64,000 nucleotides of DNA from Chthoniobacterales bacterium (GCA_018402585.1 JAGYIO010000006.1:62001-126000), one strand, 5' to 3'; shown: positions 44,209 through 52,552, numbered from the stretch's first letter. The notes: generated by a model not told the origin, from the letters alone. Program-made: numbers and translations.

Positions 44209-44425
44209 GCCACGATTTGAGGAGTTTGGTTTTGTTGGTCTTGATGATGGTCTGGATGGCCAAAAGCTCGGCCGCGCCAAATCGTCCGCTACGGTCAAGT
44301 CTCACCGGTTCCATCCAGAACTTCGCGGTATGATTGTCGCGTTGCACGTGGACATGAGGCGGCTCCGAGCGGTCGTTGGCGTAAAAGTAGAACCGATAAG
44401 GCCCGACTCGCAAGACGGTTGGCAT
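44189..44425 (-). CDS. DUF4160 protein (TA-like partner of DUF2442)
   Basis: A 78-residue protein. MPTVLRVGPYRFYFYANDR, SEPPHVHVQRDNHTAKFW and the end KLLKSWHEYFDA fit DUF4160 across its length. It is upstream of and overlapping the DUF2442 gene. Confidence 0.88.
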   Translation of the reverse strand: MPTVLRVGPYRFYFYANDRSEPPHVHVQRDNHTAKFWMEPVRLDRSGRFGAAELLAIQTIIKTNKTKLLKSWHEYFDA

Positions 44426-44459
44426 GCGGTCAGAATAACACGGCTGAGGCTTGAAGCAA

Positions 44460-44504
44460 TCAGTGCACGCCGGGCAGCGAAGTGTCCCAGTAACGCGGCT
44501 TCAC
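44460..44504 (-). pseudogene. 5' remnant of a VapC-type PIN toxin
   Basis: A GTG overlapping the antitoxin stop (GTGA) opens a 14-codon frame, MKPRYWDTSLPGVH, ending in TGA. 'YWDTS' is how VapC proteins start, including the first catalytic Asp. The rest of the toxin is missing; the adjacent DNA belongs to the DUF4160 module. The antitoxin at 44501 is therefore an orphan. Confidence 0.6.
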
Positions 44505-44740
44505 AACCGATCAGCGCGGACATACTCCAAAGCCGTTGAGGCCTTCTTGGCCGACGGTATTGCGGACCGCAATTTCCGCAATTCATCCATCCATGGCCGG
44601 TTTTTCGCCTTCGGGAGGCGCACCGGGCTCAGCCGCGCTTGCGGCTTGCCCCGGACGGTGATCAGGACTTCCTGCCCGGCGCCGGCCATCCGGACAAACT
44701 CGCTCAACCGCGCCTTTGACTCTTTAAGGGTAGCAATCAT
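44501..44740 (-). CDS. Phd-type antitoxin, orphan
   Basis: A 79-residue protein from the ATG at 44740: MIATLKESKARLSEFVRMAG, AGQEVLITVRGKPQARLSPV, the Phd/YefM fold. The tail KASTALEYVRADRL is the toxin-binding end. Only the first codons of its toxin remain downstream. Confidence 0.75.
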   Translation of the reverse strand: MIATLKESKARLSEFVRMAGAGQEVLITVRGKPQARLSPVRLPKAKNRPWMDELRKLRSAIPSAKKASTALEYVRADRL

Positions 44741-44870
44741 GTGACTACAGCAGTCTCTTTTAAAGAGAAGGTCAAGAAACCTGAGCAAATGAAGCGACCT
44801 TTGACCACCGATTGCACTGATCCCGCGGATTGGTTCAGAAAATTCAACTCCCCTTCAGTATCAGTGCTAT

Positions 44871-44903
44871 TTGCCTTGGGGCCGTGTCACCAAGCCTCCG
44901 CTG
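44871..44903. repeat. Repeat family R4, inverted copy
   Basis: TTGCCTTGGGGCCGTGTCAC and CAAGCCTCCGCTG match the 41.9-42.1 kb copies. TAATCCGTGGTTAA follows, a motif also seen at 42.15, 43.74 and 51.43 kb. Confidence 0.65.
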
Positions 44904-44915
44904 CGTAATCCGTGG

Positions 44916-45155
44916 TTAAACTCCGGTCTGACGAAGTTTGGCAAAGATCCTTTGTTGCTCGACGAGGCCCGAGTCGGGACGGGAACCCTTGAGGAATGAC
45001 TCGATCGGGCCCGCTAGGACCTGCGCAATGGCTCGACGGTGGTCTTCTTCGCTTTCCTCGTGAAGCTCTCGTGCCCGCATCGCTTCGATCTGCGGCCCAA
45101 ACTCCGCCCATCTCTTGGCGTGTTCAGCGAGAAGATGTTTTTCCTCGATGCTCAT
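44916..45155 (-). CDS. Small soluble protein of unknown function
   Basis: A 79-residue protein from an ATG at 45155 (MSIEEKHLLAEHAKRWAEFG), rich in charged helices: AMRARELHEESEEDHRRAIA, FLKGSRPDSGLVEQQRIFAK. No domain recognised. Size and position between TA modules suggest a single antitoxin-like gene or the survivor of a pair, but there is no direct evidence. Downstream there are only repeats before the Phd gene. Confidence 0.5.
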   Translation of the reverse strand: MSIEEKHLLAEHAKRWAEFGPQIEAMRARELHEESEEDHRRAIAQVLAGPIESFLKGSRPDSGLVEQQRIFAKLRQTGV

Positions 45156-45258
45156 TTTTGCCCCCACTCTTGACTCCCTGCTCCACGCTGACTCGAAAAC
45201 AAGTAACACTGCGGTAGGTGCAGTTGGCATTTCGGTGCCGTAATTCCACTCACACGCA

Positions 45259-45695
45259 TCACTTGGCTTGGCGCGGCCTTGCCGCTTTTGCGGGCAACCT
45301 CAGTTGTCCGACCAGATCTTCTGGGATGTCGGCAAGGTGCTCGTCGCGGTAAACCAAGTCGAACCCGTTAGCTTTGGCGCACGCTGCGATCAACAGGTTT
45401 GTCAAAGGAATGCGGGTGCCGATCGCCTGCCTGATAGCAAGAGCCTCGCGGCCAACTTTTTCATCAACAGGCAGTGGACTGCCCAGAGCAGTCCGGTAAA
45501 TGGAGAGAATGCGCGCTTTCTCTTTCGCGGTGTAAGCAGAGCGGTGCAAAAGATTTCAAACTCGACCCACGTCAGGATGCAGATCGCCAGCCTGTCGCCG
45601 GAGACCTTTAGTAACCGCTCGACCACTTCACACCCACTCTGCTGCAGCAAATGCGCCAGCAGGGCGGAGGTATCGATGAGATAACGCTTTTTCAA
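45259..45695 (-). CDS. VapC-type PIN toxin, one frame break
   Basis: The N-terminal part KRYLIDTSALLAHLLQQSG and ILTWVEFEIFCTALL carries the first two acids. After a break near 45535 the frame continues AKEKARILSIYRTALG, TRIPLTNLLIAACAKANGFD and LVYRDEHLADIP. The third acidic position, normally Asp in 'D-x-LIA', is Asn (LTNLLIAACA). About 145 residues when joined. It could be an inactive toxin through this substitution even if the frame break is technical. Confidence 0.75.
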
Positions 45696-45979
45696 GCCTC
45701 GCGGTCATGCGCCCGCTGCCAAGCCCGATCAGCTTCATACTCGGCCTTCAGCTTGGCCGCTGCTCTCTTGTTACCCGTGGCGATTTTCTGCGCTTCACGA
45801 AGCCGCGTCACTGCGTCGGGCAACACCCGAGCCACGAGAGTCTTATTCTTGGAATTGGGCAGCCACTCCAGTCTGGTGCCAGTCTTTATCCCGTGCCGCC
45901 GCGCGAGCACCGCCGGAATGGTGGTCTGCAGTTTACCTGTCACCAATGAACTAGGGGGAAGCGTGCTACTGGAACCCAT
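45692..45979 (-). CDS. AbrB/SpoVT-type antitoxin
   Basis: A 95-residue protein from the ATG at 45979: SSLVTGKLQTTIPAVLARRH, GIKTGTRLEWLPNSKNKTLV is the AbrB-type swapped hairpin. The C-terminal helix RAAAKLKAEYEADRAWQRAH is the likely toxin-binding part. ATGA overlap with the PIN gene. Confidence 0.78.
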   Translation of the reverse strand: MGSSSTLPPSSLVTGKLQTTIPAVLARRHGIKTGTRLEWLPNSKNKTLVARVLPDAVTRLREAQKIATGNKRAAAKLKAEYEADRAWQRAHDREA

Positions 45980-46055
45980 ATCAAGGAAATTGGATTTCAA
46001 GGATGTTTGATGTCAAGGACACGGGAGTCTGGATGCCCTGCTCCCAGCTCCACGC

Positions 46056-46724
46056 TCATTCAAAATAAATAAAGCTGTGGTCGCCGGTGTAGCCGGTCTG
46101 CTGGAACCACCATTCCCACTCGTCCGGAGCGAAGAAGGCGCGGCAGGTCAGTTGCCAGTAGAGCAGGTTCGCTTTTTCGGATTCGTTGCGCCAACTCTCG
46201 ACGCAAAGATAACGGCGATCTTTGCCGACGCGCATCATTTCGCGCAGGGCGCGATCGAGATCGTAGCAAGGGAGATTGTGCAGGGTATTGATGGAAAAAA
46301 CGAAGTCGAAGTCTCCATCTTTGAATGGCAATGAAGACGCCTTACCCTCCACAATCCTGTTCTTCACCTCGGCCCTGGCGTGATCAATAGCATAACAACT
46401 GATCTCCAGACCGGTCACCTCCAAACCCGGCACAGCTTGGGTGAGATCGTAGAGGAGGAAGCCCTTGCCGCAGCCGATATCGAGTACTTTGTCCCCGGCC
46501 TTTAGCCCGTAGTGGCTGACCATTAGGTCGGCTACTTTCCGCCAGCGGCCGTCGTAGTTCATGCCGCCGTAGCCCGTCCGGCGATCGCCGTCCCAATACT
46601 CCACATCCCATTTCAGCGCCAATTCGGCGGCCTTGGCTTTGGGGTATTCTTGATCGTTAACCCGAGCGAGATAGTCACGCGTGGTCGCCTTGTGGATCGG
46701 CGCGATGAAATCGACGTAGGACAT
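46056..46724 (-). CDS. SAM-dependent class I methyltransferase
   Basis: A 222-residue enzyme. KAGDKVLDIGCGKGFLLYDL is the SAM loop, EVTGLEISCYAIDHAR motif II, FDFVFSINTLHNLPCYDLDR motif III, GKDRRYLCVESWRNESEKAN near the end. The start MSYVDFIAPIHKATTRDYLA fits homologues seen with transketolase genes in glycan clusters. It lies 73 bp after the transketolase C gene, so it probably methylates the same intermediate or the final sugar. Confidence 0.8.
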   Translation of the reverse strand: MSYVDFIAPIHKATTRDYLARVNDQEYPKAKAAELALKWDVEYWDGDRRTGYGGMNYDGRWRKVADLMVSHYGLKAGDKVLDIGCGKGFLLYDLTQAVPGLEVTGLEISCYAIDHARAEVKNRIVEGKASSLPFKDGDFDFVFSINTLHNLPCYDLDRALREMMRVGKDRRYLCVESWRNESEKANLLYWQLTCRAFFAPDEWEWWFQQTGYTGDHSFIYFE

Positions 46725-46730
46725 AAGGAC

Positions 46731-46765
46731 AAATGAAGAATTTAGAATAAAGGATGCAGAATTCT
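46731..46765. repeat. Repeat family R7 (TGCAGAATGCAAAATG type)
   Basis: AATGAAGAATTTAGAATAAA then GGATGCAGAATTC. Similar AT-rich motifs occur at 47726, 48108 (inverted), 49641, 49701 (inverted), 52521 and 54298 (inverted), nearly all at gene junctions of the locus. Confidence 0.6.
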
Positions 46766-46797
46766 ACCACCCTGGTTGAACAAAACGTCTCCTTCAA

Positions 46798-47717
46798 TCA
46801 CACAGACTTTGCGATGCGGTCGGTTATGTTTTCAGCGGTCAAACCAGCCCAAGCGCGCGCGGAAGACTGATGGGTTGTAGCGTGGAGGAACTCATCGGGC
46901 GTTCCAAAGGAGACGAGCTCCGCTTTAGCCGCAGTCACGTTGGCAGCGAGCCATTCGGCAACGGCTGTGCCGAGACCACCAAGAACGGAGTGCTCTTCGA
47001 TCGTCGCCACAACTTTGGCCGATGTGAACACGTCCCCCAGCAATTTTGTGTCCAGAGGCTTGAGTGATCCCATGCTGGCCACCCCGCAGCTGATGCCCTC
47101 GTTGTCCAATTGCCCGGCGGCCTCCATGGCCAGCGGCAAGGTGTTGCCCAGGGCGAGAATCCACACCTCTTTCCCTTCGCGCAGGCGCAGGGCTTTCCCG
47201 ATCGCAAATTTGGGCTCCGTTTCGTGGACAACTGGCTCGCCCTTTTGCCGATACGGATGTAGACCGGACCGGGATAGTCCAAGGCGGCATGGAACGCCGG
47301 ACGCAGTTCTTTCTCGTCCCCTGGCGCGAGCACAGCCAGCCCCGGGATCAAGCGCAGCATGCCCATGTCTTCAACCGAATGATGGGTCGATCCGAGCGAC
47401 GCATAGGAAAGTCCGGCCCCTGTTCCGACAAGAATGACGCGTTGATGATGGTAGCCGAGATCGAGGCGGATTTGCTCGATAACACGATAGGTCAGGAACG
47501 AGGCGATGGTGTAACAGACTGGACGCAATCCGCTCGCCGCCATACCGGCGGCGACCCCGATCATGTTCGCCTCGGCCACGCCGCAATTGAAAAAGCGCCC
47601 CGGTGCGACCTCTTTGAACTTGTCGAAGAGGCGATTCCCGATGTCACCGGAGAGCAAAACTATGTCTTCGCGCTCTTGCGCGATTGTCGTGATTTCGTCC
47701 GCGAAGGCGTTCCTCAT
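46798..47717 (-). CDS. Transketolase C-terminal subunit, one frame break
   Basis: The pyrimidine-binding plus C-terminal part of a split transketolase. MRNAFADEITTIAQEREDIV, LLSGDIGNRLFDKFKEVAPG, FNCGVAEANMIGVAAGMAAS and SLGSTHHSVEDMGMLRLIPG are in the first frame. At a run of four A near 47240 (five restore the frame, giving YIRIGKKGEPVVHETEP-type sequence) it continues EVWILALGNTLPLAMEAAGQ to the end. About 305 residues. It pairs with the N-terminal subunit gene at 48800-49624; such pairs move two-carbon units between sugars using thiamine diphosphate. Confidence 0.88.
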
Positions 47718-47725
47718 AGGAAAAG

Positions 47726-47755
47726 TTAGAATGAAGAATGCAAAATGATGTGCAA
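47726..47755. repeat. Repeat family R7 copy
   Basis: TTAGAATGAAGAATGCAAAA and TGATGTGC directly upstream of the transketolase C gene. Confidence 0.55.
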
Positions 47756-47759
47756 GAAG

Positions 47760-48137
47760 TCAGCGCCCGCGGGCGGTTTTGATGCTCGTGACAAATATCG
47801 CGATTAACTCGCGGGTCTCTTCGAGAAGGGGCGCAAGCTTGGCAGGTGGGACAACGTTTTCGTCGGAAATTAGATCCAGCCAGTATTCGGATTCGCCAAG
47901 CTCCTTCAGGCAATCACCCATTTTGGCGATGAACTCAGCTTTGCTTCGAGCCCTTGATGCTTCCCGATAGTTTGCTCCTACCGATGTCCCACTGCGCAGG
48001 ACCTGTTTTCCCAGCACTTGCGCAACAACCGATTTTGGCAGGCAAGAAACAAGCCGGATGATGCGCCGGGCATAGAGCTTTGTTCCGTCGGCAAGGTCAA
48101 CCTTCCTATCCTGCATTTTGCCCTCTGCATTCATCAT
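47760..48137 (-). CDS. Four-helix-bundle protein (23S rRNA intervening-sequence type)
   Basis: A 125-residue all-helical protein. LADGTKLYARRIIRLVSCLP, GKQVLRSGTSVGANYREASR, ARSKAEFIAKMGDCLKELGE and ESEYWLDLISDENVVPP match the S23/IVS four-helix family, related to Avd of diversity-generating retroelements. No reverse transcriptase or template repeat is visible, so a DGR role is unlikely. Function unknown. It lies between the two transketolase genes. Confidence 0.85.
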   Translation of the reverse strand: MMNAEGKMQDRKVDLADGTKLYARRIIRLVSCLPKSVVAQVLGKQVLRSGTSVGANYREASRARSKAEFIAKMGDCLKELGESEYWLDLISDENVVPPAKLAPLLEETRELIAIFVTSIKTARGR

Positions 48138-48140
48138 TCC
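48108..48140. repeat. Repeat family R7, inverted copy
   Basis: CTATCCTGCATTTTGCCCTC then TGCATTCATCATTCC overlaps the 5' end of the four-helix gene, so the first codons of that gene are repeat-derived. Confidence 0.5.
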
Positions 48141-48149
48141 AGCGCCGCC

Positions 48150-48575
48150 TCATAAGCGCGGCAGCACGCCGGACTCGCGCAAACCCTTCAAAAACCCGCC
48201 GGGAGTCATGACCGGCAAACCATAAAATCCTGTCCCCATGAGGGGCCCAAAGTCCGCGACATCCAGGACAAGGAGAAGATCTGCGTAGGCGAACGCCGAG
48301 AAGAGAACAGGCCGGTCTTTGCTCGCAGGGAAAACTACGGCGTGCGGAAGGATTGTGATGTCGTCAACGACTGACAGGCACGATCGATACTTTTTCCATG
48401 CGATTGACCAAGCGGGCGGCAAATCGAGCAGGTTGTCCTCCACTTCCGACAACACGTAAGGAGAGACCAGCAGCTCCCATAGACCGCACTCGGACTTGCC
48501 AAACAAATAGGAACTGGCACCACGGTCTGAACCGCAGGCGGCCAAGGCTACCGAAGAATCAAGAAATACTCTCAC
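48150..48575 (-). CDS. PIN-domain toxin
   Basis: A 141-residue PIN protein: MRVFLDSSVALAACGSDRGA, LLVSPYVLSEVEDNLLDLP, SAFAYADLLLVLDVADFGPL. The acids are in place though spacing differs from the classical VapC group. Paired with a small gene immediately upstream (ATGA overlap), as expected for a TA operon. Confidence 0.75.
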   Translation of the reverse strand: MRVFLDSSVALAACGSDRGASSYLFGKSECGLWELLVSPYVLSEVEDNLLDLPPAWSIAWKKYRSCLSVVDDITILPHAVVFPASKDRPVLFSAFAYADLLLVLDVADFGPLMGTGFYGLPVMTPGGFLKGLRESGVLPRL

Positions 48576-48769
48576 CCACTAGCCCGCAAAGCAGCCATCT
48601 CCCGCTCGTCCTCGGCGATCCATCCTTCTACCTGTTCTTTGGTGAAGCGCCGCGCAGGTGGAAAGGAACCCTTTTCGCGCATCCGCCGGAGAACGAAGAG
48701 TCCGACTTCCTGCAGCTCTCGGGGCGGAAGCTTGTCAACCGCTGTAGTAATCTCTTGGACCGAGCTCAT
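48572..48769 (-). CDS. Small antitoxin-like protein
   Basis: A 65-residue protein: MSSVQEITTAVDKLPPRELQ, EVGLFVLRRMREKGSF, and an acidic tail QVEGWIAEDEREMAALRASG. The 'I..A...LP..E...V..FV' opening is common in antitoxins upstream of PIN toxins. It overlaps the PIN gene by four bases. Confidence 0.7.
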   Translation of the reverse strand: MSSVQEITTAVDKLPPRELQEVGLFVLRRMREKGSFPPARRFTKEQVEGWIAEDEREMAALRASG

Positions 48770-48799
48770 GTAAATATATTAGCAGCATAGACCCCTGCT

Positions 48800-49624
48800 T
48801 CAAGGGCAACCCAACTCTTTTCGCGCGGCAGCCAACTCTTCTGCATTGGGAATGCGGTAGTGCCAGTTGTTGTCGTCTTCCATGAAAGAGACTCCGCGGC
48901 CTTTGATCGTGTGGGCGATGATGGCCAGCGGTTTGTTCCGATCGGGCAACTCTGCGCAGGTCAGGGCCGCGCGGATCTCGGCGAAATCATGTCCGTCGAC
49001 TTCGTAATTTTCCCAACCGAAGGCCTCCCATTTGTCGCGGAGCGGTGCCAAAGCCATGACTTGTTCGCTCCGGCCGGTGGCTTGCCATTTGTTGTAATCG
49101 ACGAGCACGGTGAGCGAGCCGAGCTTTTGCGCGGCGGCAAACATGGCGGCTTCCCAGACACTGCCCTCGTTGCACTCACCGTCGCTGAGCAGGACGACTG
49201 TGCGGTAGTCTCGCTGCTTGATACGTCCGGCCAGCGCCATGCCGACACCGACGGAAAGCCCGTGCCCCAGCGAACCGGTGGCCCACTCCACGCCGGGGGC
49301 ACAGCCAGGTGCGGGTTGCTCGGCCAGAGCCGCACCATCCTGGCCATACTCGTCGAGCAGCTTCCTCGGGAAAAAACCGCGCGCGCACAACGTCGCGTAA
49401 AGAGCCGGAGCAGCGTGGCCTTTGCTCAAGATGAAACGGTCCCGGCCCGAGTCGCCCGCATTTTCGGGATCGATGCGGAGAAAGTCCCAATAGAGCGCAA
49501 CCAGCAGGTCCATGCAGGAAAGCGAAGATCCTAGATGCGGCGTCTTGGCTCGGTGCGAGAGACCGATGACTTCGGCCCGGAGCTCCGCCGCGATACGCTC
49601 GAGGTTATCGCCGGAGTGGATCAC
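48800..49624 (-). CDS. Transketolase N-terminal (thiamine diphosphate-binding) subunit
   Basis: A 274-residue protein. TPHLGSSLSCMDLLVALYWD and ILSKGHAAPALYATLCARGF, then GVEWATGSLGHGLSVGVGMA, then the thiamine diphosphate motif LLSDGECNEGSVWEAAMFAA with DYNKWQATG. These form the pyrophosphate half of a transketolase. Split transketolases are known in secondary and glycan metabolism. Its C-terminal partner lies 1.1 kb downstream, separated by a TA module and the four-helix gene. Confidence 0.92.
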   Translation of the reverse strand: MIHSGDNLERIAAELRAEVIGLSHRAKTPHLGSSLSCMDLLVALYWDFLRIDPENAGDSGRDRFILSKGHAAPALYATLCARGFFPRKLLDEYGQDGAALAEQPAPGCAPGVEWATGSLGHGLSVGVGMALAGRIKQRDYRTVVLLSDGECNEGSVWEAAMFAAAQKLGSLTVLVDYNKWQATGRSEQVMALAPLRDKWEAFGWENYEVDGHDFAEIRAALTCAELPDRNKPLAIIAHTIKGRGVSFMEDDNNWHYRIPNAEELAAARKELGCP

Positions 49625-49640
49625 GTGGAAGCGGAGGAAA

Positions 49641-49740
49641 GGAAGAATGCAGAATGCAAAATGATGAATGAGCTTTGCGGAAAACCCAGCAGTTCACAGC
49701 CTGTATTCTGCACCCTGCATTTTGCGTTTTGCATTTCTCA
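49641..49740. repeat. Repeat family R7, inverted pair
   Basis: GGAAGAATGCAGAATGCAAA with ATGATGAATG on the left and CACCCTGCATTTTGCGTTTT with GCATTTC on the right flank about 40 bp. Together they can form a hairpin upstream of the transketolase N gene. Confidence 0.6.
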
Positions 49741-51288
49741 CCCCGCGGGATCGCGGTTGAGGAGGGACATTCCGCTTTTCAGCAAGACGGACTTCGAGAT
49801 AGGCTCGCGGTTGCCGACAACTTTCACGGCCTGCGCGCCGGCGAGCTGTCCGAGGAAGGTGGTCAGATCAACGGGCAACCCGTTCTTGGCAGCCAAAGCC
49901 ATGACGGAGAAGAAAGCGTCCCCCGCCCCGATGGTGTCGGTGATATCTTCGCCCAAGGGCGGACAGGCCGCGGCGTGGCCTTGGGCATTGATCCCGATTG
50001 TTTCGACCGCTCCGCGGGTCAGCCATCCGGCCTGGGCGGCAAGATGGGCGCGGAGCTTGTCGAGTTCGGCACCGAAATCGACGTGCCGATGTCCGCAAGA
50101 GAGCAGGAGCTCCTGTTCGTCGAGGGAGAAGACGTCGGCCCGGCGGTATTGACGCGAGATGATGTTGAAGCCGTGGTTGTTGGAATTCGTTTGGCAATTC
50201 AGGGCGAGGAAGACTCCGCTATCTTGGACCAAATCACGCACCTCTTGCTGCATCAGTCCGTGTCCGAAGTCGGCCAGCACCACGACGTCGCAATTCTTGA
50301 TCTCGGCTGCCAAACGTCCGAGCACGCGATCGACAACCGACGGCAAGGGCGGAGCGGCGTTGACGTAGTTCACGGAGAAAAGCTTGCTCAGGTCTTTGCC
50401 TTCGCTCACCGGTTCGACGTAGCGCTCTTTGATGATCGAGACGAAATCGGGATCGCGGACCGTGGCATCGTCCTGGGTGGGAAGGAACAGGCGCAAAGTC
50501 GGTTCGAGCCAGTCTTCGCTGCCGAGCAGGGAGACGAGCTTGACCTCCGGCGTGAATTGCTTGATGTGACGATAAACGGCCAACGCGCCGCCCGCTTGCG
50601 CTTCTTCCTCGAGGTAGCGCCCCGAGATGATCCGGTTCTTCGAGGTGAGACCTTGGACTTTGACGAATGAATATTTGTCGAAAATGGTGTCGCCGACGAC
50701 GAGGACGCGGAGGCCGGCGAAACCGTTGACCGCATCGGCCAAATCCGTCGGGCTGACCCGGGAGGCGAGTTGTCCGCAGAACTCGGCGAGTTCCGGATTG
50801 GTCGTTTCAAAATGGCGGTTGAGCAGCCGCGTGGAGCTGAAGACGACCTCGCCGAGGTAGCGGACCTCGCCGCCGTGCTTTTGCACTGTGGCGACGTCAT
50901 CATGGATGTTGCCGGTGACGTCGTTCGTGGCGTCGGCGTATTCCGTGCCTTTGCAATAAAGATGCGGCTTGACCGCCTCGATCGCTTCGATCGCTGCGGT
51001 GTGCGGAATGAGCACCACGTAGTCCACGCAGGAAAGCGCCGCGAGCGTGCGTGCGCGCAGAGCATCGTTGAAGTAGGGGCGCCCGGGGCCCTTGTTGACG
51101 TGCTTTTCGTCGGTCACCGTGACGACCAGAGCATCGCCCAGCTTCTTGGCTTCCTCCAAATGCACAATGTGCCCGGGGTGCACGAGGTCGAACGTGCCGT
51201 GGCATTGGACCAAGCGCTTGCCTTCCGCGCGCAGGCTGTCGAAGAGCGCGGGCGCTTCGGCGAAGGAGACTATTTTCGGAGAGGACAT
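49738..51288 (-). CDS. HldE-like bifunctional protein: nucleotidyltransferase then PfkB-type kinase
   Basis: A 516-residue fusion from the ATG at 51288. Residues 1-150 are a cytidylyltransferase-fold domain: CHGTFDLVHPGHIVHLEEAK with the HPGH motif, and TVTDEKHVNKGPGRPYFNDA. From about 190 a PfkB/ribokinase domain follows: VLVVGDTIFDKYSFVKVQGL, QAGGALAVYRHIKQFTPEVK, and the catalytic DTIGAGDAFFSVMALAAKNG. E. coli HldE has the reverse order, kinase first. A heptose or another sugar phosphate is the probable substrate, giving a nucleotide-activated sugar together with the SDR next to it. Its end abuts the R7 pair. Confidence 0.88.
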   Translation of the reverse strand: MSSPKIVSFAEAPALFDSLRAEGKRLVQCHGTFDLVHPGHIVHLEEAKKLGDALVVTVTDEKHVNKGPGRPYFNDALRARTLAALSCVDYVVLIPHTAAIEAIEAVKPHLYCKGTEYADATNDVTGNIHDDVATVQKHGGEVRYLGEVVFSSTRLLNRHFETTNPELAEFCGQLASRVSPTDLADAVNGFAGLRVLVVGDTIFDKYSFVKVQGLTSKNRIISGRYLEEEAQAGGALAVYRHIKQFTPEVKLVSLLGSEDWLEPTLRLFLPTQDDATVRDPDFVSIIKERYVEPVSEGKDLSKLFSVNYVNAAPPLPSVVDRVLGRLAAEIKNCDVVVLADFGHGLMQQEVRDLVQDSGVFLALNCQTNSNNHGFNIISRQYRRADVFSLDEQELLLSCGHRHVDFGAELDKLRAHLAAQAGWLTRGAVETIGINAQGHAAACPPLGEDITDTIGAGDAFFSVMALAAKNGLPVDLTTFLGQLAGAQAVKVVGNREPISKSVLLKSGMSLLNRDPAG

Positions 51289-51476
51289 TTTAAGCAACGA
51301 TTACATGGATTCCACGGCTGGGGGCCGCACGCGGTGGGTCAGAGCGGCGGCTGGGGACAGCCGCCCTCCAGCAAGAGTTTGATTTTGGAGGGCGAGCGTC
51401 CACGTGAGCCGCATCGGAGCATCAACAATTCGTGCAATCCGTGTCATCCGTGGTCCTCCGGGTTTGCGTCAGGGGC

Positions 51477-52510
51477 CTATCGGGCGAGAAACGCATGACA
51501 ACCGGCGTCACGGCCGGTTTGCATGAATTTCATGTTGTAGTATTCGGCCGCGTCGATGTCGGGGAAATGCCCGGAGGCGAGAACGCGGCGGAGATGGGCC
51601 ACCTCCTGCTTGATACTGCTCACCGGTTGGTAGCCCAGGTCGCGCCGGATGCGGTCCGAAGAAATGTGGTAGTCCCGGTGGTCGGTCGTGTCGGTCACTT
51701 TGATCTCGACCCCCAGATCGGACAACTCGTCTTGGATGATCTTGGCAATGTCGATGACTTTGTGGTTCTCGAAACCGAAATTGAAAGTGCGGCCGTTGAT
51801 TTTCTCCGCCGGCACTTCGACGAGCAGAGCGTAGAGGTTGATCATGTCCGTCATGCCCACATTCGGTCGGCGCTGCTCGCCACCATGCACGGTGATCACT
51901 TTTTGCGCAGGGCATCGGCGGTCAGCTTGTTCACCGTAAGATCAAAGCGCTGGCGCGGGGAGTAGCCGCAGATGGTGGCCGGACGGACGTTGACCGCGCA
52001 GAATTCCGGACCGGCTGCGGAGAGCACGAGCCACTCGGAGAGGGCTTTGTATTTCGAGTAAAAGGTGAGCGGCTCAGGTTCGAGTTGCTCGTTGATCTCC
52101 GACTCGGTGCGCGCGCCGAACACGCTGGAGGACGAGGCATTGATCAAGCGTTTGACGCCGGCTTCTTTGGCCAAGGCGAGAAGCATGCCGACGGCGTCGA
52201 AATTGACTTGGCGGGTGAGCACTTCGTCGATATCCCCGGTCGGGTCGTTCGAGATGGCCGCGAGATGAATGACAGTATCGCGGCCGGTGAGCGCTGCGCG
52301 AACTTTCTCCGCATCACGCAGGTCGCCGCGCACCAGGGCAAAACGTTTCTCCCACTCCGGCCACTTCGGATCCGCCTGAAGCGCTTCGAGTCCCGCCCCG
52401 GTATAAAGCATGAGGTCGAGCACCCGCACATCGTGGCCGAGCGAAAGAAGATGCGGGACAAGACGGCTGCCAACGTAGCCGAAACCGCCTGTGACGAGGA
52501 TCTTGGACAT
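51477..52510 (-). CDS. NAD-dependent sugar epimerase/dehydratase (extended SDR), one frame break
   Basis: ILVTGGFGYVGSRLVPHLLS, VIHLAAISNDPTGDIDEV and YSKYKALSEWLVLSAAGPE (catalytic Tyr and Lys) are in the first frame. At a run of five A near 51905 (six restore the frame) it continues VITVHGGEQRRPNVGMTDMI and ends YYNMKFMQTGRDAGCHAF. About 344 residues. Likely acts on the sugar activated by the HldE-like enzyme 190 bp downstream. R7 and IS1380 elements lie immediately upstream. Confidence 0.85.
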
Positions 52511-52520
52511 GGGGTAAGAA

Positions 52521-52552
52521 TTTAGTGTGCAGAATGCAGAATGATGAGTGAT
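52521..52552. repeat. Repeat family R7 copy
   Basis: TTTAGTGTGCAGAATGCAGA then ATGATGAGTGATG, just upstream of the SDR gene and next to the IS element's left end. Confidence 0.55.

Noticed and set aside
47760-48137. Diversity-generating retroelement (Avd-like four-helix protein)
   Set aside because: No reverse transcriptase, template or variable repeat nearby; the four-helix family is common on its own.
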